Source: Atrina japonica
Lineage: Eukaryota > Mollusca > Bivalvia > Pterioida > Pinnidae
Direction of reading: 5' to 3'
Assembly: GCA_030159075.1 (NCBI GenBank)
Contig: BROG01000522.1
Location: forward strand, 372,001-436,000
DNA length: 64,000 nucleotides
A program made the position numbers and the translations under genes. The first letter of the stretch is position 1, and each line of letters begins with the position of its first letter. This document shows, one piece after another, positions 38,001 to 47,842 of the stretch. The notes under the pieces are model-generated. The model was not told where the DNA came from. It ran no database searches and saw only the letters and a list, made by a program, of their open reading frames with translations.

Positions 38001-39372
38001 TTGGATTAGCAATTTGGAAAAAATTCTATTCAAATTTATCTGGCGTGGAAAACCAGACAAAGTGTCCAGAAAGTTATTATAACAAGACTTCTATCTGGGT
38101 GGGTGCCGAATGACACATATTAATTCTTTTATAAAATCACTAAAACTAACATGGTTCAGAAGACATATAAATGAAACAAGTGATACATTAAAATCTATAT
38201 TTAATTTCATATGTAAATGTGATTTCACACTCCTATGCCAATTGGGACCAGATTATTCAAAACAATTGTCTCAACAAACTAATAATAAATTTTGGAAGGA
38301 GTTCCTAATAGATTTGCATGAATTCACTATTCTAACTTCAAAAAATTTTCCTTTGAATGTACCACAAAATCCACTTTGGTATAATCCTAAAATAAGCATT
38401 GATGGAAAATCAATCCTTAAACCCCTATTTAGAAAAGGGTTCCACATCATATCGGATCTCTTCAAAGAGAATGGACGATTTATACCATATGAAGAATTAA
38501 AGCGAAACCACAATATAAATCTACCATTTACCTCTTTCTTAGGATTAAAGAAATCTATATTAAAGACATGGCCTCACCTAGATGGAAGTCTTGAACACAC
38601 TGAATGTCCTCACAAACCAGACTTTGTTAGCATTATTCTTAAGAATATGCAAGGATCAAAATACATTTATGATTTATTCTTAGAAAATATAAAACATATA
38701 TCAAAGCATGAAAATAAATGGAAATCTTCATTAAACTTAAACAACAATTTTATATTTAAACCATACTACAAACTTCTACATCAGTGTACAAAAGATCCTA
38801 AACTAAAATGGTTTCAGTATAGAATATTGTATAGAATTCTTGGTACAAATAAGAATCTTTTTGATTGCAAGATAAAAACAAACAGAGTTTGTAGTCTATG
38901 TCAATCCAATACAGAAACAATAGAACATTTATTTTTCCAATGTTATCACACTCAACAGATATGGACACAATTAAAACAATGGATTGAAACATGTTATACA
39001 GATTTACATTTTTCATTAGATAATATTCTATTTGGAATTCCTGGTAAAAATAATAATGCAATTAATGTGATTTTACTACTTGTAAAATACTATATATTTA
39101 CAAAGTCTAGACAAAATTCACACCTGAACCTCAATGAGTTACAGCATAATATTTTGTCTTATTATATTGCAGAAAAGAATTCATATGCAGTGAATATGAA
39201 ACAAAAATAATTCACCATCAAATGGAATAATGTAAAAGACATTATAACTAATAGTAATATACATTAGAATTCCTATATATATGTATCATAATATGACCTG
39301 GATGAAAGTTGTGTGTATGTGTGAATGTACCTGTCTCTGTATCTTATATGTTGTATTTTGTTTATATATTAA

Positions 39373-39406
<34 letters not shown>

Positions 39407-42400
39407 AACAACAACAACAACAACAACAACATGAAAATCAATTTAAAGGGGAATAACTCTCATAAGGGGTGACCTGACAATTTTGGACCTATTTACTTTT
39501 TTGTAGATCTTTGCATGCAGATCACTTTTGCTTCTTTCACTTTCACTCTAGCTATTATATTTTTCAAGATAATGTCAAAAAACATCCAAAAACATGGAAA
39601 ATCTACTTAAAAGGGAAATAACTACAATAAGGGGGTGACATGACAATTTCGACGCTACTGACTTTTTTGTAGATCTTTCATGCTTAACATTTTTGCTTTT
39701 TTCACTTTCTCTCTATTATACTTTTCAAGGTAATGTGAAAAAACATCCAAAAACATGAAAAATCCACAAAAAGGGGAAATAACTCACATAAGGGGCGACC
39801 AGACAATTCCACCTAAATAAAGAACTGGTAGATTTTTCCAAGCTGCTCATTTTAAGGTAACTTTTTTTTCTGTACCTTTAATAATTTTAAGAGATACATG
39901 TATTAAATAAAAAATATCTGCTGATTCATTCGTTCTATATTTAGCCATGACAGCCATGTTTGGTCCTAGCCCCTTTTTATCTACAAACTTCATGTGGCTT
40001 TACATGTTATACTTCCTGTCAATTTTTGTTCAAATTAGCCCAATGGTTCTCGAGAAGTAGTCAAAATGTCTCACATTTTACAAAAAAACCTTACATTTTC
40101 CATTTATTTATGTGCCTGTGACCCTGACCTTTGACCCCATGGCCTTAAAATTTTGTCAAAACGATCCTTAGATAAATTCTAACAACTTTCTCATATATCT
40201 TTATATACAAATAGTCAATCAGTTTTGAGTTATTAAGCAATTTGTAATACAACTGTACCCTGTGTTACTGAAGCACCCCCTAGTGGGTTGTTTATTGACA
40301 GATTTCATTTTCATTCGCGAACTTTATAGATATTGACTAAACAATCATGAATACAAACTTTAAAAGTCACCTGATCATTGGTTCATGAAGAGAAGATTTT
40401 TAAATACTTACCGAGTTTTGGTCCTTTTGGCCCCTTTTGAGGCCCCTATAAGTCCTAGCCCCTTTGCAATTGCAAACTTTATGTGGCTTCACATGGGGAT
40501 GCTATATACCAAGTTTGGTTAAAATTGGCCAACTCGTTCTTGAGAAGAAGTCAAAAATGTGTTGATGTTAACGACGCAGGATGACAGACAAAAGACGAAC
40601 GCAATAGGTCACCCTGAGCCTTTGGCTTAGGTGACCTAAAAACCAAGATCTATTATCCTATCATATCCCCTAAACACTAAACATCTCAAACTCCCCACCA
40701 GAAAAAAAAAAAAAAATTTGTTATCTCATCATATCCCCTGAACACTAAACATCTCACAATAATTTACATCCTTAAATGATCTACTTACCAAGTTCGTGGC
40801 GAAGAAGTCCCTCAACCCACATTTCTCTCAGATTGACAATCCTCACATTTAGCTGTGCTTTGCCCTTATACCTGGTCATGGACCCCCGAGACAATAACTC
40901 TTCAGTCAAATTAAGAACAATGTCATCCTCAAGATCCTCTCGTTTTAGATAGCGTTTCACAATACTCATTATCTGTGGTCGAGTCAAAATCTGTCCCCCT
41001 GTCTGGGCCTCAAATTCTTCATATGAGCCATATCGTTCCAAGACCGTCTCCATTATGTGAATAGCCTGTAAGGTGTTAAAGGGGAATTAGCTGTTTTTTC
41101 CCAAAATTTTCATTCTTTTTTTACCACTTAGATTGATGTATAATAACAAAAAAACAGACATATACACTGGCATAAAAATTCTTAAATTCATTAAATGATT
41201 AATTCGACCTTATCTAATTTATATACTGTATAAGCAGAAATTTTAGCAAGGATTCAATTTTGGCATTATTAGCGAGGTTGTTGGGATCGCTAAATTGAAT
41301 ATCGCTAACATTTTTTCCCCATTCCTCCTTGTAGGTAAGAGTTATTTTTTTTTTAATCATAAAATTGCTAAAATTTCTTCTGGCTAAAATTATATACCAT
41401 ATTTTTTGGACAAAGCGCAAAATTTCCACTAATACGATATGCATACAACACTGGAAATGGCCTTATCTGCACAAAATACATAGGAGTATAAGAATTTTTA
41501 TGCTGGTTTCTATGAAAAATATAAACGTGAGTCATACAACCATGTAGATCACTCAGAAACAATCTTCTGTTTTTCAATTCATGTAGTTGCTCTGGAGAAG
41601 AAGATTTTTAAAGAGGTTACCTTTCGGGACATTCAGCCTTGCCCTGGATCCACCCCTAAGCCAATCTGACTGAAAACTACAAACTTGGTAAAGAATCTTG
41701 AGCACTTGCTCCCTGTCAAGTTTTGTTTGTTTATTGTTGTTTAACGTCCCACTCAAGCATATTTCACTCATATGGAGACGTCACCAAATGCCGGTGAAGG
41801 GCTTCAAATTTTGGCCTATGCAACTTATGGCCATTGAGCAGTGAGGGTAACGTGCCGACACCTACTGTGACATGCCTGGTCTCATCCGAAAGACAGGAAA
41901 CCAACCTGTCGTCGGCAGACTCGAACTCACAACCCATGATCCAGAGTAGCGCGCTATGAGCCAGGTCGGTCAAGTTTCTTCAAAATTCCTTAAACAGTTT
42001 TGAAACAAAAGCTGATAGTGTGGAAAACAGCCCTCCCCCCTATTTTTGTAGCCTTAAAAAATTCATCAGAAATTCTAGAAATTAAATTTTTCCAAAATTC
42101 TTGTACAAATTTTTTTTACCTAATTATGTGAAAAACACATTAAATGAATGCATCATAGTGAATGCAAGGGAGATAGTTGAGGAAATCATGCAATAATTAA
42201 TGAAAATGACAAAAGCTGAAAAGACCTCAAAAAAGCGTCAAAAATTGATATTTTTTTATCAAACTTGAATCATACATCCATGTAGATCACTTAGAACAAT
42301 CCGTGACTGAATTCAAGCATTCTGGAGAACAAATTTTTAAAGACGGATACATTTTAGAATTGCCTTGATCCAGCCCTGAGCCAATTTGGCTGAAAACTAC

Positions 42401-45400
42401 AAACTTGGTAAAGGATCTTGAGCACTTTCTTCCTGTAAAGTTTCATCTAAATTCCTTAAGCAGTTTTGGAACAAAAGCTGATAGTGTGGAAAACATCCCC
42501 TCTTTTTTTGCAGTCTTAAAAAATTCATTTAAAATTCTAGAAATTAAATTTCTTTAAAAATTCTTGCACAAAAACATTTCCCCACCTAATTATGAGAAAA
42601 ACGCATTAAATGAATGTATCATAGTGAATGCCAGGGGAGATAACTGTGTAAATAATGCAAAAATTAATGAAAATGACAAAGGCTGAAAAGACCTCAAAAA
42701 CAAGTCAAAAATTAATATTCGTCATACATCCATGTAGATCACTTAGAACAATCCGTTCTTTAATTCATGTAGCATTCTGGAGAAGAAGATTTTTAAAGAG
42801 GTTACCTTTCGGGACATTCAGCCTTGCCCTGGATCTACCCCTAAGCCAATCTGACTGAAAACTACAAACTTGGTAAAGAATCTTGAGCACTTGCTCCCTG
42901 TCAAGTTTCGTTTGTGTTTATTGTTTGTTTATTGTTGTTTAACGTCCCACTCAAGCATATTTCGAAAGTCACCAAATGCCGGTGAAGGGCTTCAAATTTT
43001 GGCCTATGCTCGGCACTTATGGCCATTGAGCAGTGAGGGTTCTTTAACGTGCCGACACCTACTGTGACATGGGACCTCCAGTTTTTACTGTCTCATCCGA
43101 AAGACAGGAAACCAACCTGTCGTCGGCAGGACTCGAACTCACAACCTCATGATCCAGAGTGGAGCGCGCTACCGACTGAGCCAGGTCGGTCAAGTTTCTT
43201 CAAAATTCCTTAAACAGTTTTGAAACAAAAGCTGATAGTGTGGAAAACAGCCCTCCCCCCTATTTTTGTTGCCTTAAAAAATTCATCAGAAATTCTAGAA
43301 ATTAAATTTTTCCAAAATTCTTGTACAAAAATTTTTTCACCTAATTATGTGAAAAACACATTAAATGAATGCATCATAGTGAATGCAAGGGGAGATAATT
43401 GAGGAAATCATGCAATAATTAATGAAAATGACAAAAGCTGAAAAGACCTCAAAAAAGCGTCAAAAATTGATATTTTTTTATTTTTATGAAAAATACAAAC
43501 TTGAATCATACATCCATGTAGATCACTTAGAACAATCCGTTCTTTAATTCATGTAGCATTCTGGAGAAGAAGATTTTTAAAGACGGATACATTTTAGGAC
43601 TTATATTGCCTTGCCCTGGATCCAGCCCTGAGCCAATTTGGCTGAAAACTACAAACTTGGTAAAGGAGCACTTTCTTCCTGTAAAGTTTCATCTATTGGA
43701 ACAAAAGCTGATAGTGTGGAAAACATCCCTCCCCTCTTTTTTTGCAGTCTTAAAAAATTCATTTAAAATTCTAGAAATTAAATTTCTTTAAAAATTCTTG
43801 CACAAAAACATTTCCCCACCTAATTATGAGAAAAACGCATTAAATGAATGTTCATGTGAACAAGATAACTGTGTGTAAATAATGCAAAAATTAATGAAAA
43901 TGACAAAGGCTGAAAAGACCTCAAAAACAAGTCAAAAATTAATATTCTGATTTTTATGAAAAATACAAACTTGAATCATACATCCATGTAGATCACTTAG
44001 AACAATCCGTTCTTTAATTCATGTAGCATTCTGGAGAAGAAGATTTTTAAAGAGGTTACCTTTCGGGACATTCAGCCTTGCCCTGGATCTACCCCTAAGC
44101 CAATCTGACTGAAAACTACAAACTTGGTAAAGAATCTTGAGCACTTGCTCCCTGTCAAGTTTCGTTTGTTTATTGTTTGTTTATTGTTGTTTAACGTCCC
44201 ACTCAAGCATATTTCACTCATATGGAGACGTCACCAAATGCCGGTGAAGGGCTTCAAATTTTGCATTAAAGCAGTGAGGGTTCTTTAACGTGCCGACACC
44301 TACTGTGACATGGGACCTCCAGTTTTTACTGTCTCATTCGAAAGACAGGAAACCAACCTGTCGTCGGCAGGACTCGAACTCACAACCTCACGATCCAGAG
44401 TGGAGCGCGCTACCGACTGAGCCAGGTAATTTCTTCAAAATTCCTTAAACAGTTTTGAATGATAAAAACAGCCCTCCCCCCTATTTTTGTTGCCTTAAAA
44501 AATTCATCAGAAATTCTAGAAAAATTTTTCCAAAATTCTCAAAAATTTTTTCACCTAATTATGTGAAAAACACATTAAATGAATGCATCATAGTGAATGC
44601 AAGGGGAGATATTGAGGAAATCATGCATAATTATGAAAATGACAAAAGCTGAAAAGACCTAAAAAAAAGCGTCAAAAATTGATATTTTTTTATTTTTATG
44701 AAAAATACAAACTTGAATCATACATCCATGTAGATCACTCAGCCCATTCTTTAATTCAATAGCATTCTGGAGAAGAAGATTTTTAAAGACGGATACATTT
44801 TAGGACTTATATTGCCTTGCCCTGGATCCAGCCCTGAGCCAATTTGGCTGAAAACTACAAACTTGGTAAAGGATCTTGAGCACTTTCTTCCTGTAAAGTT
44901 TCATCTAAATTCCTTAAGCAGTTTTGGAACAAAAGCTGATAGTGTGGAAAACATCCCTCCCCTCTTTTTTTGCAGTCTTAAAAAATTCATTTAAAATTCT
45001 AGAAATTAAATTTCTTTAAAAATTCACCCATTTCCCCACCTGAGGCGCATTAAATGAATGTATCATAGTGAATGCCAGGGGAGATAACTGTGTAAATAAT
45101 GCAAAAATTAATGAAAATGACAAAGGCTGAAAAGACCTCAAAAACACGTCAAAAATTACTATTCTGATTTTTATGAAAAATACAAACTTGAATCATACAT
45201 CCATGTAGATCACTCAGAACAATCTGTTTTTCAATTTATGCAGCATTCTGGAGAAGATTTTTAAAGAGACGTACCTTTTAGGACCTATTCAGCCCCGCCC
45301 TGGATCCACCCCTGGGCCAATCTGGCTGAAAACTACAAACTTGGTAAAGGATCTTGAGCGCTTGCCCCCTCTTAAGTTTTGTCAAAATCCTTTCAGTGGT

Positions 45401-47248
45401 TTCAGAGAAGAAGTCGAAAATATGATGGGGACGGACGGGGAGTGATCACAAAAGTTCACTTGAGCCTTCAGCTCAGGTGAGCTAAAAACTAAATATTTCT
45501 ATCGGAAAACACAGCTAATTCCCCTATGTGTCTAATTGTTGAAAATATTTTCACCACAAACTGTTTTTTGGAGGAGGTGGGTAGTTAATCAGTGAGTGTA
45601 CAACACAAATGAATCTACATCTACATGTATCAGCTGTGTAATACATGTACTTCAACATCTAATATCAATACCAATATGGACCTTTTTCAGTCAATTTGGG
45701 GGAAATGCCATTGGTGACACAAAACGTAATGTAATTCAAATGTAAATAAATCATTCTTTTAATACATTTACTCTTGCATTAATTTATTTTCATTATCATC
45801 ACTGGCTCTACATTGTATTGTGTAAAAAACTTGTGTATTACAATAGCATCTTAAATTTCCAATAACATTTGTCTGACTTGGGAACTTGTGAAAATAATTG
45901 AGGTGAAGATGTCTGTGTTATCAATTTTTCCTAATTCAGGGTAGATCACTAGATGGCAATTTATACCTATAGATACCAAGGAAAAACACTGGCTTTTTAA
46001 TTGTTACGGTACCTTATACATGAAATTGTAACATCGACCAAATTTAAACCATATTACATAATTTCCATTAATTACACCTAGTAATAGAAATACAGTATGT
46101 TCATTTACATACATTTTTTTTTATTTAATGTCAATGAATTTGTTCATTGTAGATCATGTGTATCTCTTAAAGTCACATTCCGGGGATGTTATAGTAATTT
46201 TTGACATTTGCATTAGAAAACTACTCCTAACCGACAAAATTTCCAAAAATGGAGTTATTAGGAGGATTCCATAGGAATTCTTAAATTTACTCTTATGAAC
46301 GAGTGATATAAAGGGTGTGCTTGATTTACCGTCAGAGTAAAGTTCTGGCATGGTCTCAGAACATGTTAAAATTGTATGTACCAGGGCAGGAAGTAATTAT
46401 TTCAAAGATATCAACAAACTTTACATAATTCACTTAAGTTTATGGCTAAATTGCTTGCCCCGGACAGTGTTCCAGTGCATTTGATTTATGAACATTACTC
46501 CCCGGAATGTGGCTTTAATAATGACATTGTAAAATTAATGACTAAATCTTTTTCAGAGTCAGGAGACATACTCAAATGTTGAGCATTACACTCTGTTAAT
46601 GAAAAATTCTACTAATATCATGAATATGGCTTGTACAAAATGCATTCATGTTCATTAACATACATAAACATATAATCAGCAAGTCAACGTAAAATATTTG
46701 ACAAATATTTGCCCTACCTGTGACAGAAACCTATCCGACGGTTGACTTGAACGTTGTAATACATCTGCATCTGCAGGAAAACGGTATATGAAGTATGGAT
46801 TATACAAGAAATTGGCCCGCATGAATCGTTCTTTCTCTGACTTTTCATTTTCTGGCTTAATGGCTGCCAACAAAGGAAGTTTTTTTCGGCGTTCAGATGC
46901 CACAGGTACAGAATCCCGTGAAAGAACTGGAATCACTCTCATAGGAGACTGCATCCTTGGGGTAACGCCTGCCTGGGATTTGATTGACGGAAGTTTTGTA
47001 GAACTGAAACTTTCTAATGTGTCACATCGACTGAATAGTGACCTTGTATTTTCAGTTTTCATGCTTATATCTGAATTAGGTCTCTGTATAACAGCACCAG
47101 ATGACTGAGTAGCTGTTTTATTTTTCTTTGCATTTTTCTTCTTTTTCTTTTTCTTACTTCTATTGTTAGTTACAGATACAGAGGTGAAGAATGAAGAACT
47201 TTGGTTCTCATTATTATGTACAAACTTTTGCATGCATTCAGTTGGCAT
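28800..47248 (-). CDS. MATCAP: MATCAP-type tubulin tyrosine carboxypeptidase (KIAA0895/KIAA0895L family, DUF1704)
   Basis: Zinc metallopeptidase predicted to remove the C-terminal tyrosine of alpha-tubulin on microtubules. Four coding exons on the minus strand: 47248-46718, 41065-40789, 33389-33084 and 29053-28800. Phases 0, 1, 1 fit and give 455 residues, close to vertebrate family members (about 470-520). Residues 1-130 are low-complexity, with a lysine run at about 31-46 that could touch microtubules. From about 145 the conserved domain begins (NPYFIYRF, SDRFLSQAIHI, RYGSYEEFE, TGGQILTR). The zinc motif HELGTH is at 267-272 and a TEEG motif puts a glutamate 36 residues after the first His (E303), where the family has its third ligand. 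The tail holds CKDQVYLDG and ends EEIMASV. The ATG at 47248 was chosen because a stop lies in frame 30 bases upstream. MATCAP1 and MATCAP2 cannot be separated here. Confidence 0.92.
29263..31720. repeat. Pieces of the same dispersed repeat in inverted arrangement
   Basis: 29263-29470 begins AAAGGGGCATTATACCTGTG; TTGTTAGTTTATGATGCATA at about 29423 reappears inverted (GCATCATAAACTAACAATTT) at about 31502. The 31650-31720 piece resembles 7555-7610. Between about 29500 and 31480 no gene is recognised. Confidence 0.5.
32318..32575 (+). mobile_element. tRNA-derived SINE (family B), copy 1
   Basis: Head CCTCAATTGCCGAGCGGTTA (A-box-like) and GCAGATTCGAGCCCCACTGG (B-box-like), then a body with TGGTGATCTCTTCCCGCC, ATTGTAACCAGATTCTCTGC and CTGCCACCATATAAGTTG. 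The head resembles Leu/Ser-type tRNAs. It lies in MATCAP intron 3. Confidence 0.8.
33084..33389 (-). CDS. MATCAP: MATCAP coding exon 3 (second zinc His and Glu ligand)
   Basis: 306 nt, acceptor TTTTTCCAG, donor CCAG|GTATGT. It encodes GTHFLRSVNNKDQPWYNW, then GLGPMNPTEEGLASLHS and a helical stretch to DTTIPG. It completes HELGTH and supplies the downstream Glu. Confidence 0.92.
33780..35080. repeat. GGTCACC-family repeat, copy 3, at least two internal units, MITE nested in the first
   Basis: Units share TTAGAAAGTTGTTA, a CAAGGTCACCAGGTCAAAG-like stretch and GTACATTGTACATGTAAATC-type text. The first unit is interrupted by the MITE at 33893-34340. Confidence 0.7.
33893..34340. mobile_element. 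TA-flanked MITE with pogo/Tc1-like ends
   Basis: 448 bp with terminal repeats AGTCAACTCTTGTTATAAC (left) and GTTATAACAAGAGTTGACTG (right), flanked by TA on both sides. It interrupts a GGTCACC-family repeat; a related uninterrupted copy of the same repeat at about 34800-34830 shows the empty site. No coding capacity. Confidence 0.88.
35125..35366 (-). mobile_element. SINE family B, copy 3 (minus strand, diverged)
   Basis: Shares GGGAAGAGACCACTGGCCTT and the AACTGGCAAACTTTCTCAC stretch with the copy at 28030. The tRNA-like head (about 35270-35366) is eroded. Confidence 0.75.
36616..36838. repeat. About 60-bp minisatellite, left part
   Basis: Units contain TGTTATCCCATCACATCCCC, TAAACATCTC and CCTCCCCACCAGAAAAA. 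It resumes at 40640-40760. Confidence 0.85.
36845..37169. repeat. About 160-bp tandem repeat left of the LINE
   Basis: Units contain GGGGTGACCTGACAATTT, TTTTGTAGATCTTTGTG and CTAGCTATTATACTTTTCAA. The LINE at 37170 is inserted in this array. Confidence 0.85.
37170..39427 (+). mobile_element. 5'-truncated L1/Tx1-like LINE insertion with target-site duplications
   Basis: A 2.26-kb non-LTR retrotransposon remnant in the MATCAP intron between coding exons 2 and 3, opposite to the gene. It is flanked by AACATGAAAATC at 37158-37169 and 39428-39439, a 12-bp target-site duplication. The reverse transcriptase frame is open from the first base after the left duplication (AGTATCATACATGAAAATCA encodes SIIHENQ), so the 5' truncation point coincides with the insertion boundary. 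The 3' end has AATAAA, a poly(A) run (about 39373-39404) and a CAA-repeat tail. Confidence 0.92.
37171..39210 (+). pseudogene. LINE ORF2 remnant: reverse transcriptase and C-terminal zinc-knuckle, one in-frame stop
   Basis: The frame runs from the middle of the reverse transcriptase. Visible blocks are LLIDFEKAFDSVSWSFM, GGCRQGDPVSPYIFN and the catalytic LLQYADDTALF. A TAA at 38080-38082 interrupts it; the same frame resumes at once with QDFYLGGCRM and INSFIKSLKLTWFRR, and ends at 39210 after the zinc-knuckle-like CSLCQSNTETIEHLFFQC. The endonuclease and the N-terminal RT are absent, so this copy cannot be autonomous. The knuckle and the GGCRM-SFIKSLKLTW stretch resemble L1/Tx1-clade ORF2. 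With only one stop in 2 kb it is a fairly young insertion. Confidence 0.88.
39428..39830. repeat. About 160-bp tandem repeat right of the LINE
   Basis: Continuation of the same array, with GACCTGAC-type markers spaced about 160-166 bases. Confidence 0.85.
39950..40638 (+). repeat. GGTCACC-family repeat, copy 4, complete right end
   Basis: Contains TGACCTTTGACCCCATGGCC and TTTGGCCCCTTTTGAGGCCC, and ends ATAGGTCACCCTGAGCCTTT and GGCTTAGGTGACCTAAAA, a hairpin-like terminus. Confidence 0.75.
40640..40760. repeat. About 60-bp minisatellite, right part
   Basis: Same unit (TCTATTATCCTATCATATCC, CTAAACACTAAACATCTCA, CTCCCCACCAG). Ends 29 bases before coding exon 2 of MATCAP. The 3.8 kb between this and the left part is repeat-derived. 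Confidence 0.8.
40789..41065 (-). CDS. MATCAP: MATCAP coding exon 2 (ends inside zinc motif)
   Basis: 277 nt, acceptor CACCTTACAG, donor CTTG|GTAAGT. It encodes AIHIMETVLERYGSYEEFE to EGLLRHEL and the first base of the next Gly. The catalytic His-Glu pair therefore lies at the very end of this exon. Confidence 0.92.
41221..41442. mobile_element. Small nested MITE within the left end of the 4.4-kb element
   Basis: Imperfect inverted ends (TATACTGTATAAGCAGAAAT against ATTTCCACTAATACGATATG). The related sequence at about 7545-7560 runs through without this block. Confidence 0.55.
41709..41971 (-). mobile_element. SINE family A, copy 1 of the 1.2-kb tandem duplication
   Basis: Reads on the minus strand from the tRNA-like head (about 41970) to the TTTGTTTATTGTTGTTTAAC tail. 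GTCAAGTTT stands on both sides as a 9-bp target duplication. It lacks several short blocks present in the sister copies at 42908 and 44161. Confidence 0.85.
42908..43188 (-). mobile_element. SINE family A, copy 2 of the 1.2-kb tandem duplication
   Basis: Most complete of the three sister copies, flanked by the same GTCAAGTTT. The head contains CTGGCTCAGTCGGTAGCGCG and GTGAGTTCGAGTCCTGCC (minus strand), A- and B-box-like. Confidence 0.88.
44161..44428 (-). mobile_element. SINE family A, copy 3 of the 1.2-kb tandem duplication
   Basis: Same insertion point as the copies at 41709 and 42908, but with a deletion that removes the GCCTATGCTCGGCAC...GGCCATT block and loss of the right flanking duplicate. 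Confidence 0.85.
46167..46518. mobile_element. TTAA-flanked MITE (piggyBac-like target)
   Basis: TTAA at 46167-46170 and 46515-46518 bracket 16-bp inverted repeats, AGTCACATTCCGGGGA on the left and TCCCCGGAATGTGGCT on the right. About 350 bp, non-coding, in the MATCAP intron before coding exon 2. TTAA duplication is the piggyBac habit, but no transposase is present. Confidence 0.8.
46718..47248 (-). CDS. MATCAP: MATCAP coding exon 1
   Basis: 531 nt, phase 0, donor CAG|GTAGGG. It starts MPTECMQKFVHNNENQ and ends QPSDRFLSQ. It includes the lysine-rich and serine-rich N-terminal region. The exon probably starts as 5' UTR at 47444, where a strong acceptor (TTTTTCTTTCAG) is seen on the minus strand. 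Confidence 0.88.
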
Positions 47249-47734
47249 TTCAACAGGTTTAAATGTCAAATGGAAATGTTATAATTCTGTCCTTCAGTAT
47301 ACAGTCACATTAATTTTACACTATAATATTTGTATACTTCAACAGATTGTTCTGAGTCTCTATGACAGCAATGGAGATATTGATCATGTTGATTTTGAAT
47401 TTTGTCACTCTTTATTTAGCTCAATGATAAATTTTACTGTTCATCTGAAAGAAAAATGAAATACATGTAAGTAAAGAAGAATTTTGGACAGACAGAAGGT
47501 GATTTAAACACAGACAGTGGATATGAAAACTAATGAATAACAGGAACTAGTGGGGGGCTGATAACAGGTTGGAAATTAGTTTATGTTAACAACAAAAAGT
47601 TTTAAAAATCTCACCATAGCTCAGATAAAAATTCACAGGTATTTATATTGCAACCAACCTTCTTTCAAACAATGATATACAAATATAAATATCACATTGG
47701 AATAGTTCTTACAAAATCTTTTTAAAAACTGCCA

Positions 47735-47842
47735 CTCAGTTTTTGAGAAGAAATTTTTCTTCTGAAATGTAAACACACAATGATGGACAATAAGTGACAA
47801 CAGCAGTTCACCACTGAGCTTTGTGTTAGGTGACTGGAAAAA
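47735..47842 (+). repeat. GGTCACC-family repeat, 3'-end fragment
   Basis: GAGAAGAAATTTTTCTTC, then GATGGACAATAAGTGACAAC and CTGAGCTTTGTGTTAGGTGA, matching the right end of copy 4. Confidence 0.55.

Larger units (their letters stand above)
41575..45250. repeat. About 1.2-kb higher-order tandem repeat, three copies, each with a SINE
   Basis: Each period has two related half-units. Half X ends its head with GCACTTGCTCCCTGTCAAGT and contains the SINE; half Y has GCACTTTCTTCCTGTAAAGT and no SINE. The X marker ACTTGGTAAAGAATCTTGAG recurs with spacings of about 1183 and 1256. Confidence 0.88.
41080..45525. mobile_element. 4.4-kb element with inverted ends, containing a tandem array and SINEs
   Basis: Left end AGGGGAATTAGCTGT at 41080-41094 and right end ACAGCTAATTCCCCT at 45511-45525 are inverted copies. 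The first 440 bases match another left end at 7351-7640. The rest is a head-to-tail array (about 41520-45487) of units beginning CTGGAGAAGAAGATTTTTAA, and it ends in TCAGCTCAGGTGAGCTAAAA. It lies in the MATCAP intron and its left end is 13 bases from the acceptor of coding exon 2. Confidence 0.75.
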
